Assembly (NCBI RefSeq): GCF_950295315.1
Contig: NC_080164.1
Location: forward strand, 112,240,447-112,304,446
Direction of reading: 5' to 3'
Source of the DNA: Erinaceus europaeus
Lineage: Eukaryota > Chordata > Mammalia > Eulipotyphla > Erinaceidae
DNA length: 64,000 nt
Shown piece after piece: positions 10,670 to 21,083 of the stretch. Under the pieces are notes generated by a model. It saw nothing but the letters and a program-made list of their open reading frames with translations. It did not search any database and was not told where the DNA came from. A program made the translations under genes and the position numbers. Numbering within the stretch: position 1 is the first letter of the stretch; every line of letters begins with the position of its first letter.

Positions 10670-11570
10670 GATGGTTAAATTGAAGATAATACTGTTGACA
10701 GGAATTACAAGCAGACAGATTTTATCACCATCCAAGAGGGAAATTACACTGAATCTGTCAGTCATGCAGTAGGAGTAACTGTATCAAAGTGTTTTAAGTC
10801 CAAGAGGAAACTTAAGAGACCAGTTCATAAATAGCCATGTTTATAGTTAAGTTTAGAAATCATCCCAGGTGTATGAACATCGGTGTATTTTGCAGTAACT
10901 CTTACCTACTATTGTCAACAAAACATGCATGACAATGTTTTAATTTAACCAATGTGAAAGTAATTTTATTCTGCTATTTATTCAAGGTGAAATCTAATTA
11001 ATCAGACTATTTCTTGATAACTACCATAGCCTCTAGGGGCACAGTAAACAAATAATTCAGATTTTTTTCCTTTATGTGCTCAAAAAGAGGAAATGTGTTT
11101 TAAAGAAAGTTGTATTTTATCTAAAAACATATATATGGGGAGGAGAAAGATATATAAATAAGTTTAGAATGTTTACACATACAACAAGGACAACAAAAGG
11201 GAATAAATAAATAAATAAAATATTTTTTTAAAAATGAATGTTTACACATGAAAGTGCTCCTGGTAGTACAACCTAGTAACCAAAAAGATAAACTGCCCTT
11301 AAAAGTATTCCTAAGATTCTGAAATATCCCCATAATCCCTGCATAATGAATCTACATTCATGTGAAATAGTGTATGGACAGGTAAACCGGGTGGATGAAT
11401 TCTTAATAACTTTCAAATGACTGTGGGAAATGACATGTAATGGGGTATACCTATGATATGAATAAAAGAGTAGTAAGTATTTAGTGAACATTCACTATCA
11501 ATGCTATTCTTCAACAAGCTCTTATCTTTACCTTAGAGCAAATCTAAGATGGGTTGATTAAGAAAGTAGC
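10670..11570. other. AT-rich unique sequence, no gene seen
   Basis: This is the spacer between the inverted-repeat arms. Apart from a short stretch near 11180-11215 resembling the linker of a long-variant SINE ('caaggacaacaaaagggaat'), nothing is recognised. Confidence 0.45.
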
Positions 11571-11571
11571 T

Positions 11572-11700
11572 ACCTGGGAGGTGGCATGATGGCTCTCATA
11601 GGACTCTAAAAAGATGAGGTCCTGAGTCCAAATCCCAGCAACTTCCTGCTATCAAGAGACTGTACCTACCATTTTATAACTCTTTGTCTTCTCAGAGGTG
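11572..11700 (+). repeat. Type 3-like SINE, diverged
   Basis: It has the head 'gggaggtggcatgatggctc', 'gatgaggtcctgagtccaaa' and a B-box-like 'aatcccagcaac'. It is old and lacks a clear tail. Confidence 0.5.
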
Positions 11701-11931
11701 GAAAAACTGACAATCCCAATACTGGGATGTACATGCTACACATGAAAAGGCAGAGTCACATAGCATGCTACGTAACACACTCAAGTCACTAGATGATAGC
11801 TGAGTCTACTGTGAACACTTACTATTCGTTTTATGTGTTTTTGTTGTTGTTGTTTGTTTTTATAAATTGAAGATTTTAGACCTTATAACTTGTATTCTTA
11901 TCCACAATCGCCTAATCCTGCATATTCTTTA

Positions 11932-12045
11932 AAATCAAGAGTGGGTGGTGGGAATGTAAATTGGTCCCATCCCCATGGAGAGCAGTTTGGAGACCTCTCA
12001 AAAGGCTGGAAGTGGAGGCTAGAACTAAGACTACTAAGTTTGCAA
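11932..12045 (+). mobile_element. L1 ORF2 3' region fragment (plus)
   Basis: The stretch 'gggaatgtaaattggtccca...gagagcagtttggaga' is the L1 region just downstream of ORF2-type sequence, in plus orientation. It continues after the inverted-repeat arm at 12696, so the arm interrupts a single L1. Confidence 0.75.
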
Positions 12046-12110
12046 AGGGAAAAAAAAAAAAAAAACCTCAATGTCCTATACTAGTGTAACACCACAATGT
12101 TGCTTTACCA

Positions 12111-12695
12111 AGTCACCTGCCATAAATTCTTGTGGTATTAAAACATTGCATTTTAGGGAGTCGGGTGGTAGCACAGCGGGTAAAGCGCACATGGCGCAAA
12201 GCGCAAGGACCAGCGTAAGGCGCCCGGTTCACAGGCGGTGAAGCAGGTCTGCAGGTGTCTCTCTTTCTCTCCCCACCCCCTCTGTCTTTCCCTCCTCTCT
12301 CCATTTCTCTCTGTCTGATCCAACAACAACAACAATAATAATAACTACAACAATAAAGCAACAAGGACAAAAAAAGGAAATAAATAAAATAATTTTTTTT
12401 AAAAAACCATTGCATTTTAAAATAAAAACAACAATATGATCTTCACTATGCAAAAGTACCAGTGGACAATGGAACATGAGGTTTGGGATAAGAGAAGTAG
12501 TGAGGTAGAGAGAGAGGTTGAAGAAAAAGCTGTCAAAAAAGAAACACAATAATATGTAGCTTAAACTATAGTAAAAAGCATAGAAAGTTGATTGGAATAA
12601 CTTATGACCCATATAGTGACAGTGGGTGACTTTTCATTTATCTTAAACTGACAGAATTGAGTTTTAAGCTATTTTCATAAGGAGCTTAATAGACT
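12111..12695 (-). repeat. Inverted repeat, right arm
   Basis: This is the reverse-complement partner of 8363-9203. It lies inside a plus-strand L1 without an obvious target duplication, and carries a SINE (12156-12407) the left arm lacks. A poly-A stretch lies just before it. Confidence 0.8.
12144..12419 (+). repeat. Type 1 SINE with 12-bp target-site duplication
   Basis: The SINE body (12156-12407) starts 'gggagtcgggtggtagcaca' (one base upstream shared with the duplication) and ends in A/T-rich tail. The 12-mer 'cattgcatttta' flanks it at 12144-12155 and 12408-12419. The left inverted-repeat arm preserves the empty site, which confirms the boundaries. Confidence 0.93.
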
Positions 12696-13253
12696 ATGAC
12701 CCTGCAATTCCTCTCCTGAGGAAATATCTTAAGGGATCAAACACACCCATTCAAAAAGATCTGTGTACACCTATGCTCATAGTAGCACAATTTGTAATAG
12801 CCAAAACCTGGAAGCAACCCAGGTGTCCAACAACAGATGAATGAGTGAGTTGTGGTCTATATACACAATGGAATACTACTCAGCTATTAAACAATGGTGA
12901 ATTGACCTTCACCTCATCTTGGGTGGAGTTTGAAGAATCATGTGAAGTGAGATAAGCCAGAAAGAGAAGGGTGACTATGGGACGGTCCCACTCATAGACA
13001 GAAGTTGAGAAATAAGAACAGAAGAGGAAACACAAAGTAGAACTTGAATTGGGTTTGGTGTGTTGCACCAAAGTAAAGGACTCTGGGGGTTTGGGGGACC
13101 TTTCAGGTTCTGGTGCATGATAGCAGAAGACGACTTAGGCTGGTGTTGTAGGGGAGAGTGTTTTGGAGAAAACTAAAAATTTTGTACACATGCATCAATA
13201 ACTGCATTTACTCTTGACTGTAAACTATTAATCCCCCCAATAAAAAATAAAAA
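12696..13253 (+). mobile_element. L1 3' end (plus), continuation
   Basis: It resumes at 'atgaccctgcaattcctctc' and runs through 'agtagcacaatttgtaatag', 'aatggaatactactcagcta', and a 3' UTR ending in 'ccaataaaaaataaaaaa'. Frames are decayed. It pairs with 11932-12045. Confidence 0.85.
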
Positions 13254-13349
13254 ACTAAGAGCAAGGTGGTACAGTGGTCAAAGAACTGAATTCTCAAGCA
13301 CAAGTTTCATAACCAGCATCAAATCTTTAATCTTTAAAAACAGTAACAT

Positions 13350-13615
13350 CAGGGAGCCGGGCAGTGGCACAGCGGGTTAAGCACACATGGCGGAAAGCGC
13401 AAGGACTGGCGTAAGGATCCTGGTTCGAGCCCCCAGATCCCCACTTGCAGGGGGTTCCCCCTCTCTGTCTTCCCTTCCTCTCTCAATTTCTCTCTGTCCT
13501 ATCCAACAACAATGACAGAAATAACAACAACAATAATAACAACAACAATGATGACAAACAACAAGGGAAACCAAAGGGAAAAAATGAATAAATAAGTAAA
13601 GTTTAAAAAAAAATA
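13350..13615 (+). repeat. Type 1 SINE, young-looking
   Basis: The head 'gggagccgggcagtggcaca' and B box 'ggttcgagccccc' are well preserved, followed by the body, a CAA/TAA-rich linker and 'aataaataagtaaag' tail. A stretch after 'ttgcaggggg' is missing relative to the other long copies, so it carries an internal deletion. Confidence 0.9.
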
Positions 13616-13659
13616 GGAATATCAAATAACACCATGGCCAAAGGAGTCACATCTACTCT

Positions 13660-15480
13660 CTTCAGTTCTTTTTTTTTTTTTTTTCCAGACAGACAGAACC
13701 CAGTATGAAGTATTAGGAAGGTTCTCTGAACTCCTCCCTCTCATTCAGCATGCAGTCTCTCACTATCACAGGCTGTCCACTCTGTTCAAGCACTCACATC
13801 AGGTCTGTCTCCAGTGGACAGTAAGTTGCTCAAAAGCAGCAGGCAAGACACACTGTGTGACCGCATGGTACTATAGCCAGGCCCGTGGTGTTACTAGGCT
13901 CCTGACAGCAGAATCAGTAACTCAGCCCAGTGCTAGCTGTACTAGTTGAAGGATATGCAGGTGCTGAATTCTCATCACACATGCCTGAAACTCCCACAAT
14001 GCTATAATGTCACTGCAATAATCATTACTGTGAAACAAACTTTATTTTCAACTTCACAAGTTTGATATAAACTAACATAGAGATGGCATAAGGCATGCAG
14101 CATTGAAATATAACTCTTACTGCTTCTGTGGCAAAGAACAGGATATCCATACATGGGCCTTTTTTATGACTGCGGTTAGACTTGTCTGGTACATAATTCA
14201 GTTGCCCATTATTTCTACAATGTTTGGGTGCAGACCCTTAGAAGAGGGCTATTAGACTTAAATTTTAGCCCAATACAAAACACTGATAAACCTCCAATGA
14301 TGAAAATGTCTTTTTTTCAATTTTTCTTCAATTTGAACCTGAGTCTCAACAACCAACCCTTCAGTATACTTTGTCCTCACAATGACTATTAGTGAAATCT
14401 AGTTTCACACGTGGAAGAAAGGCAGTTGGTAAGCTTTGATTACAGTAAGGAGCTCCTACATTAACATCAAATGAAGATAAATGGGGCTGGAAATAGGCTG
14501 ACCAGTTCTCTTCTCTGTGAAATTATTGAAAGGGTGGTCATGTGGGATTTAGTGTTTTCAAAACACTTTATTTGGAAAGAACTCAGAGACATGCTGATTA
14601 AAGCAGAGAAGGATAAAGTCTCACTGTCTCATTCACTGTAGAGAGATGGGCATTCTGAGATCTACGGGTTCTACCTTAAATCATAATAATGCATTTGCTA
14701 CAGCATAGTTGGTAGACTGTAGGGTCTTCTTCTCAACTTTGAGTCATGTCTTTGGAATTTGTACCTGTTAATAGAGTAAACAGAGAAAGCAAAACGAACT
14801 AGTTATGCTTCACTCTGCATGAACATTATTGTGAATTGTTTCTTACTATAAGATTATTATAAGCTCCTGTAGCTGCCCAGTTCTCACTAAAGCTTTCATT
14901 AAGCAAGCTTTGCATAAATTGTGCACTTCCCTGGCTTTGGGATGTGTGGGGATGGAAGGCATGTCTTAGCTTTCACTGGGGTGGTGTCTAGCCCTGAAAG
15001 TACCAGAAAGCAAGCTATTGAGGTGAGTAGGGTCTCCCTGCCTTGTGAGTCTTTCCTGGATAACATCAGGAAAGGGCGAGAGGCCAGTGCAAAAGAAACC
15101 CACTTCTGCCCACTTAGAACAAGACAAGTGCCTTCCTGACTCCTTCACTTGCTGTGCAGGCCCCATGAGAAGGGTCAAGAGACAGAAAAAGTCAGGGTGG
15201 GCTCAATTTCCAGCCAAAGGACAGGAGGTGTACAGGGATGGGGGGCAGCAGGGTGCACCTCAGGAACCAGAGGTTCTCACAACTCACTCTCAGATGCAAA
15301 GGTCCTTCCCCTCCCCGCCTCCCAGCAGCAAAACTCAACCTCCCCTTGTCCACTCACAGATCCCCAGCAGACACTTGCACCCAGATCTATGCCCCTGCCT
15401 GGTGGGAGTGGGACAGAGCCACCTGCTCAGCTCTGGTCTGAAGCCCTTCTGGGTGGAGCTGCAGGGTAGGTGCTGCTCAC
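13660..15480. other. Unique sequence, no gene identified
   Basis: About 1.8 kb with almost no recognisable repeats next to the CpG island. The open frames near 14.9-15.5 kb overlap on both strands and show no known domain. It could hold transcribed noncoding sequence of the CpG-island gene, but nothing in the sequence proves this. Confidence 0.4.
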
Positions 15481-15494
15481 AGTCACAGCCACTG

Positions 15495-15775
15495 CCACTG
15501 CCACACACATTTATTCACACAGATATGCACACTCGCACACACTGACAGACAGCTGCACACACTCATTCACGTTCATACACGCACACACTGACATTCAGAC
15601 TCACACTGACACTCATTCACACAGTCACACTCACTCAAACAGAGAGACACACTCACACTCATTCACTGATATCCTCACACGCACATGGACAGTCTTACAA
15701 ACACTTATTCACTGATACACGCACTCACTGACACACTCATTTACACTCACAGTGACAGTCACTCAGACTCACCCC
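15495..15775 (+). repeat. Imperfect CA-rich tandem repeat
   Basis: Degenerate units of the type 'cactcacactcattcacac' and 'actgacac' extend for nearly 300 bases. The histidine/threonine/serine-rich open frames across it are by-products. It abuts the CpG island. Confidence 0.85.
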
Positions 15776-15969
15776 CACCCTCGCCCTGGGCATGGGGCAC
15801 CCCACAAAGCCATCTGCTCTCTTCAGGGTCCCTCACATATGCGCGCCCCTCGTCCTGGCTCCCACCTGCCGGCTCTCTGGGGGCTGCCCAATCGCGGGCC
15901 CAGCCGCGGCCCCGGAGATGGAAGCACCCCAGGAGCCGGCCCGTCAGTCAGCAACCCCCCATTCCCTAC

Positions 15970-16274
15970 CTGGATGCCGGCGCAGGTAGTCCTGGGGCGC
16001 AGAGTCCTCGTGCCGGCCCCGCCCTCTCCGCCACGCTAGCACCTAATCCCCACGCCAGCTGAGCCGCCAGGCCAGGACCCCCGCCCGCCGTGCCGTCATG
16101 AGAGAGCCGCGCTGGGAGGCCGCTGCCTGCGGGGTTGGGGGGGCGGGGAGGAGGTGGCAGGTAGCCGCAGCTGAGGGCCCGGCAGCGCGCAGGTAGGCGC
16201 GGGCGAGTGTGAGCGCGCTGGGAGTCTTGGCAGCAGGACAGACCTGGCAGCGCTCCCTCCCTCCCTACCAGACT
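15970..16274 (-). other. Candidate first exon of an unknown minus-strand gene
   Basis: From the predicted start near 16274 the minus strand runs about 305 bases to a strong splice donor, 'ccag' then 'gtaggg' (donor at 15964-15969). The first ATG of note opens only an 18-codon frame, so the exon would be 5' untranslated or carry an upstream ORF. A competing plus-strand frame opens at 16098 and reaches a donor-like 'gcgcaggtaggc' near 16193, so direction is not settled. No homology is recognised. Confidence 0.35.
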
Positions 16275-16295
16275 GGCGCTGGGCGCGGCGAGCCA

Positions 16296-16326
16296 CCTTT
16301 TATAGGGTCGGAGAGGGGGCGGGGCC
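16296..16326 (-). promoter_or_regulatory. TATA-like box and GC box, minus strand
   Basis: On the minus strand, 'cctataaaagg' (16296-16306) lies just downstream of a GC box with 'ccccgccccc' (about 16315-16324). The spacing is that of a core promoter and predicts a start site near 16274. Confidence 0.55.
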
Positions 16327-16519
16327 TAGCCCTCTGCGTCCTCCGCGCGCACGGGCACGCGGCACGCTGAAGGGGCAGCCGTGCACGAGCACGCGCACGC
16401 GCCGCCCTTGGCTGCAGCTCCCGCAAGTGCAGAGGTCTTGAGTGCTGGGCGGGTGACACCAGAAGGCTACCAAGGCGACCCTGCTCCAGCAGGTGCTCCT
16501 CCCCGGAGGACTCTGTCAG

Positions 16520-16640
16520 GTTTTTTTTTTTTTTTCCTTTTCTTTATTGGGGGGATTAATGGTTTGCAGTAAATACAGTGGTTGGTACATGGGTGGCATT
16601 TCTCCACAGGACACCCTCACCCTCACCCAGGTCCTCGAGG
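16520..16640 (-). mobile_element. L1 3'-end fragment (minus)
   Basis: A poly-T run followed by 'tctttattggggggattaat', 'gcagtaaatacagtggttgg' and 'tacatgggtggcatttctcc' matches the L1 3' end also seen at 54.6 and 58.7 kb. It lies at the edge of the CpG island. Confidence 0.7.
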
Positions 16641-17024
16641 TTCTGGGCCTTCCTCTTAGTCTTCTCCTCCCAGCCTGCCAGTCCTGTCACAGGGACCTTG
16701 CACTAGCACCCAGCCCTGAGAGGAGAGGACAGAGGCCTGGACTGAGCTGGGCTTTGCTCCAGCACCCATGGAAGAAGAGGACCGAAGATGGCTTGGGCTA
16801 GGCTGGGCTATGCTCCCATTGATAAGGTGCTAGACACCTGGGGATCCCCCACAGACAAGCTGTTGCTTTCCGCATCCTCTTATGAGTGGCGCCCTGAGCA
16901 TTTGATGAAAAGGATGCGGGTGCCTGGGCCTGGGGCTTCCCTTCCAGATTTGCACTGAGTGTTCGACTCTACACCCCTATGCCTGCACTTGTCTTAAGCA
17001 GGCTTTATAGTAGGTGTGTGAATA

Positions 17025-17105
17025 TGAGTGAGTATGAGACTGTGTGTGAGAGTGTGTGTGTATGAGTTTGTGTGTGAGTGTGCTTGACTCTGTGTGTGTG
17101 TGTAA
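17025..17105 (+). repeat. Imperfect (TG)n microsatellite
   Basis: Interrupted TG/GAGTG units. Confidence 0.85.
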
Positions 17106-17521
17106 CATGTCTACCCCACCTGAGGGCATGGAGGAAGTTCTTGGTTGAGAACGCATCCAAAGTGTTATTGGTACACCTGGCATCACCACTTCCCTGAGAA
17201 CCAAACTAACCACCTGCCCAGATTCCAGCTCTCTGTGACTCAGTGTGTTTCTAGTGGGAAACTGTTTCTGGGAAGCAGCCTGTGCTCTCCAAGGACCTGT
17301 TGTGCTCTGCATGACCTCCCTGGCACAGTGTTGCCTGAGGACAGGTGAGTATAGGGTGTATAGATATAAGGTGTATTTTCACTTCGGTGTCTTTGGCAGG
17401 GGAGAAGACTACTTTGGAGGGGTCATTATGGAAAACTTGTTTTCATAAAAGTGACAAAAGAGAATTGACATTTGGAGGTTAGGCGAGTGGTTGCAAGATT
17501 GACAACTTAGTTATTGCCTCT

Positions 17522-17757
17522 TTTTTCATATTTATTTATATATTTATTTATTTATTTATTTATTTATTGAATGGATAGAGACAGAAACCAAAAGGGAAGA
17601 GGAAGATAAAGAGGGAGAGAGAGAAAGACACCTGCAGACCTGCTTCACCACTAATGAAGCTTCTCTACTGCAGGCAGGAGGCAGGTTCTTGAACCTGGGT
17701 CCTTGCACATGCTAACATGTGTGATCATCCAGGTGTGCCACCCTTGGCGCCCCTATC
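17522..17757 (-). repeat. Type 1 SINE (minus)
   Basis: Left to right: a TTTA tail complement, 'attgaatggatagagacaga', GA-rich body, 'cacctgcagacctgcttcac', B-box complement 'cttgaacctgggtcc' and A-box complement near 17735. Near complete. Confidence 0.88.
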
Positions 17758-17759
17758 AC

Positions 17760-18695
17760 CTCTTTCCACAGTTTTATTAGAGCTCATGACTATCAAGCTG
17801 TCCTTAAATTTTTCCCACATGCTGGTTCACTCCACAGTCTTCATATACTTTCGCACTGATAGTCTTTCCTCTCCAGATTTCCCAGGTCTCTCACAAAAGC
17901 TTTAAATTTTCCTGAAGCTTAGTAAAAGTGACTGAAGTATGTAATCAAGAGAAGGCAGAAAAGCTGGACCAGTGGGGCAGACAAGATAGCTCACAGGCAG
18001 TGCTCTTGCTTGGTTCTGAGCACAACCCAGCTTTCTTTTTCCCAATATATGCTGAATCAAGGAAATATATAGGTTAAACTGCACTTGTGCAAAGCTGGTC
18101 CACTTTTAACTATTTAATATTTTATGTTGGGGAAAAAATCCCTACTAGACATACCATTTAGATACTAGAATGAATACTTTCTAGGTAAATGAATTATTCT
18201 CTTTCAAGATCATTTCATGTTTCCTGTAGAATTCCCATGTTGCCACACTTCCTGTGATATAATTTTCTGTTGTGAGAGAAAAGCAGGAAGTGAGAGGCTG
18301 CTTCCAATTTGTTCATTTTCATCTCTTCTGCTTGTGTCTGTTTGGTTCCCAATTGCATTTAGCTGGCAAGTTCAATGAAAATTTGGTATTGCATCGTTTG
18401 ATGAAAGCAGAAAGATGAGGCCGCCAATTACATGGGTGCCCCTTATGTGCACTGAATTCCCACTGTAGTGACAAGTCAGATTAGAGAATCTTCAGTTGTG
18501 GGGTCTTGGAAAAGTAGAATCAGTGCCTAGGGGAGGTAAGTGGGCTTCTGAAAACAATTCTTGATGGTGGGTTGGGTTGGAACTCAAATACAAAAAGCAC
18601 ATTTCCAGTTCTGACTCAGTTCTGACACCAACTCAGGCATGGTGTCAGATTCCACAAGCAAAGATTCAGCCCAGCAGGTCACTCACAGCCTCTCA
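17760..18695. other. Mostly unique sequence
   Basis: No gene is recognised. A weak SINE-like head ('cagacaagatagctcacagg') lies near 17980-18020 on the plus strand. Confidence 0.4.
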
Positions 18696-18978
18696 GTGAC
18701 TTTATTTATTTTTCCACCAGGGTCATTACTGGGGTTCTCTATCTACACTATATATATGGTTATCTTTTTGATAGAGAAACTGAGAGACATAGAAAACAAA
18801 AGAGGAAGACAGACAGAGAAGGAGAGGCACCACAACCCCATTCCTTCATCCATGAAGCTGCCTTCCCAACCCACCTCCCTGCAGGTGATTCCATGTGACT
18901 GCCAGGAACTTGAACCCAGGTCCTTTCTTGGGGAACTGTGTGTATTTTACAAAGTGAGCCAGTGCCTGCCACCTGTTC
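18695..18978 (-). repeat. Type 1 SINE, diverged (minus)
   Basis: The complement of the 3' extension ('ccaccagggtcattactggg') precedes a GA-rich body, 'cctccctgcaggtgattcca' and B-box complement 'cttgaacccaggtcc'. Old copy. Confidence 0.7.
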
Positions 18979-19307
18979 CCTCTTTGGATGCCACACTGAA
19001 GCCCAGAGTGCCACCTTCACTTGCCATCAAATGGCTAGACACCAGAAGTTCCCATGACCTCCTTCTTGGAGTCTGCTCATTTGCCAGAGCAGCTCACAGA
19101 AACATTCTACTTACCAGATCACTGGTTTGGATATTTTTGGATAATTCAGGAATACCATGAAAGATGAGATGCACAGGACAATGTATAGGAAGCACTTCTC
19201 CCAGCAGGACTTTCTCCTGAAAACTCCACCTGCTTGGAAACCTGAGTGTTCTAAACAAACAAACAAACAAACAAAAAACTCTCCTCTTTGGCGTTCTTTC
19301 TTTCAGT

Positions 19308-20105
19308 GATTCAGTGATTTACAATATTATAAGGTAGTATGGGTATAATTCCAAACCACTTCTACCACCAGAGTTCTCTGCTCCTAACTCCCGCACACAC
19401 ATACATACAGATACTCACAATGTATTTTTTCAAGTTCATGTGTTTCATTTCTCCATATTCCACTTATGAGTGAAATCATCCCATAGTTGTCTTTCCTTTT
19501 TCTTCTTCCCCCTCAGATTAGCAAAAACAGTGCCTGACTTCTTCAGGTATTCTCTGGAATCTCTTCCCTTTCAGTGATGGTGCAAAAAGAAAGGTTCCAT
19601 GTCACAAAAGTTCTAGGTTTCAGTGTAACAGAGGTTCAAAGCCCTCTGGCCATCTTACTTTAACATTTCCCCTTCTGGGAGTATGGACTAAAATTCTTTG
19701 TGTGGTGCAAAAGGTGGGAGTTCTGGCTTCTATAATTGCTTCGCCACTGGACATGGGTGTTGACCGGTAGATCCATACCTCCAGCCAGTTTTCATCTTTC
19801 CCTAGTGGGACAGGGCTCTAGAGAGGTGACATTCTCAGATACATTGGTCAGGTTATCTGCCAGGGAAGTCAAGATGGAATCATAGTAGCATCTGCAACTT
19901 GGTGGCTGAGGCTATGTTGATTCTGCAGATACCTCAGCTGTAGTTTGATGATGTTTGTTAAATTCATTCTCTGCCAATCCTCCTTATTTGGGGGAAAGAG
20001 TCTCCATGTCTGGCCAAGCTGCCTGAAACTTCTTTCCCTTTGGGTTCCTCCAAAGGAACCTTGTTCCAGTTTAAAACATGCTCTTATGGAGTTGATCATT
20101 GACCA
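19308..20105 (-). mobile_element. L1 3' UTR, 5'-truncated (minus)
   Basis: It shares with the other L1 tails 'taaggtagtatgggtataat', 'gttcaaagccctctggccat', 'ctgggagtatggacta', 'ttgcttcgccactggacatg' and 'tagatccatacctccag'. It is a long 3' UTR form with no ORF2 left. Confidence 0.75.
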
Positions 20106-20279
20106 TCTCTGACTGATTGGACCTCCAACTCTCTCCTCAGAGGTGAGGCGAGGGAACTGAAAGCTCCAACCATCTCCTCACATTGGTGGAGTCCCCTCGC
20201 AGTCAGCCCCTATTTTTAGATGTTTCCACAAGTCACCTTCTTAACATCACAAAAGACACCTGTATGACTTATCACTTAG

Positions 20280-20480
20280 AAGAACCCAGAGTTTTTTTGT
20301 TTTTTATTTTGCCTCTAGGGTTATTGCTGACTATCATGGCCTCTGATGGAGAGAGCCTGGCACATCACCAAGTGTCCTACCTGTCCCAGTGGGCAGGAGC
20401 AGAGCCTCTGCTGCTCTTGATCTGGATCCCCCACTGGGATAGTTCCAGCCATAGGAATGAAATTGTTCCTTGAAAAATTA
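20280..20480. other. Unclassified, possibly SINE-derived
   Basis: 'ttttgcctctagggttattg' resembles the 3' extension complement of a long SINE, but the rest is too diverged to place. Confidence 0.3.
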
Positions 20481-20639
20481 GAAATAAACCAGTGGCTACT
20501 ATAAGTGCATGTGAAACCTGTGCAGATGTAATGTTCAGGGTCCCATCACCCATCTGGGCTTGAAATTCTGGGGCTTCTCAAAAATTTGAAATGGTTTACA
20601 AGATATATGAAATAGATATATGTGTGTTTACCATAAAGA

Positions 20640-20875
20640 TATCAAGCACAAGGACCCACACAAGGATCCTGGTTCAAGCTCCAGGCTCCCCACCTCTAGG
20701 GGGGACACTTCATAAGTGGTGAAGCAGGTCTGCAGGTGTCTCTTTTTCTCTCTCCCTCTCTATCCCTCCCTCTTCTCTCAATTTCTCTCTGTCCTATCCA
20801 ATGAAATGGAAACAAAATGGCCCCCAGGAGCAGTGGATTCATAGTACCAGCACTGAGCCCCACTGGAGGCAAAGA
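20640..20875 (+). repeat. Type 1 SINE, 5'-truncated
   Basis: It begins at 'aagcacaaggacccacacaa', has B box 'ggttcaagctccagg', the CT-rich body, 'tatccaatgaaatgg' and the 3' extension 'aggagcagtggattcatag'. Confidence 0.85.
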
Positions 20876-20942
20876 GAGAGAGATTAAGTACAGATGCAGT
20901 GTGACGTAAAAAGTGTTCTTTTTGTTCTGGGTTTTATGGTAG

Positions 20943-20989
20943 ATGATAGATAGATAGACAGATAGATAGATAGATAGATAGATAGATGA
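20943..20989 (+). repeat. (GATA)n microsatellite
   Basis: About ten GATA/GACA units. Likely polymorphic. Confidence 0.95.
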
Positions 20990-21083
20990 TAAATAGTTTT
21001 GAGATAACATTAGTTTTGCAAAATTGTACGGTTGTTGTTTTTTATTTGTTTTGTTTCTGCCACCAGAGTTATTGCTGAGGCTC

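Larger units (their letters stand above)
15780..16500. promoter_or_regulatory. CpG island, probable promoter
   Basis: CpG dinucleotides and GC content rise sharply here compared with the AT-rich surroundings, and CpGs are not decayed, which suggests germline hypomethylation. GC boxes, a TATA-like element and possible splice donors on both strands are present. The gene it serves is not identified. Exact limits need a computed CpG profile. Confidence 0.8.

Noticed and set aside
14040..14060. A minus-strand AATAAA near 14.05 kb as the 3' end of a gene from the CpG island
   Set aside because: A single hexamer in AT-rich DNA is expected by chance and no exons link it to the island.
15045..16062. 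Several overlapping open frames of 65-166 codons next to the CpG island
   Set aside because: They overlap in different frames on both strands, span the CA-rich repeat or GC-rich island, and show no domain or coding pattern. High GC alone lengthens open frames.
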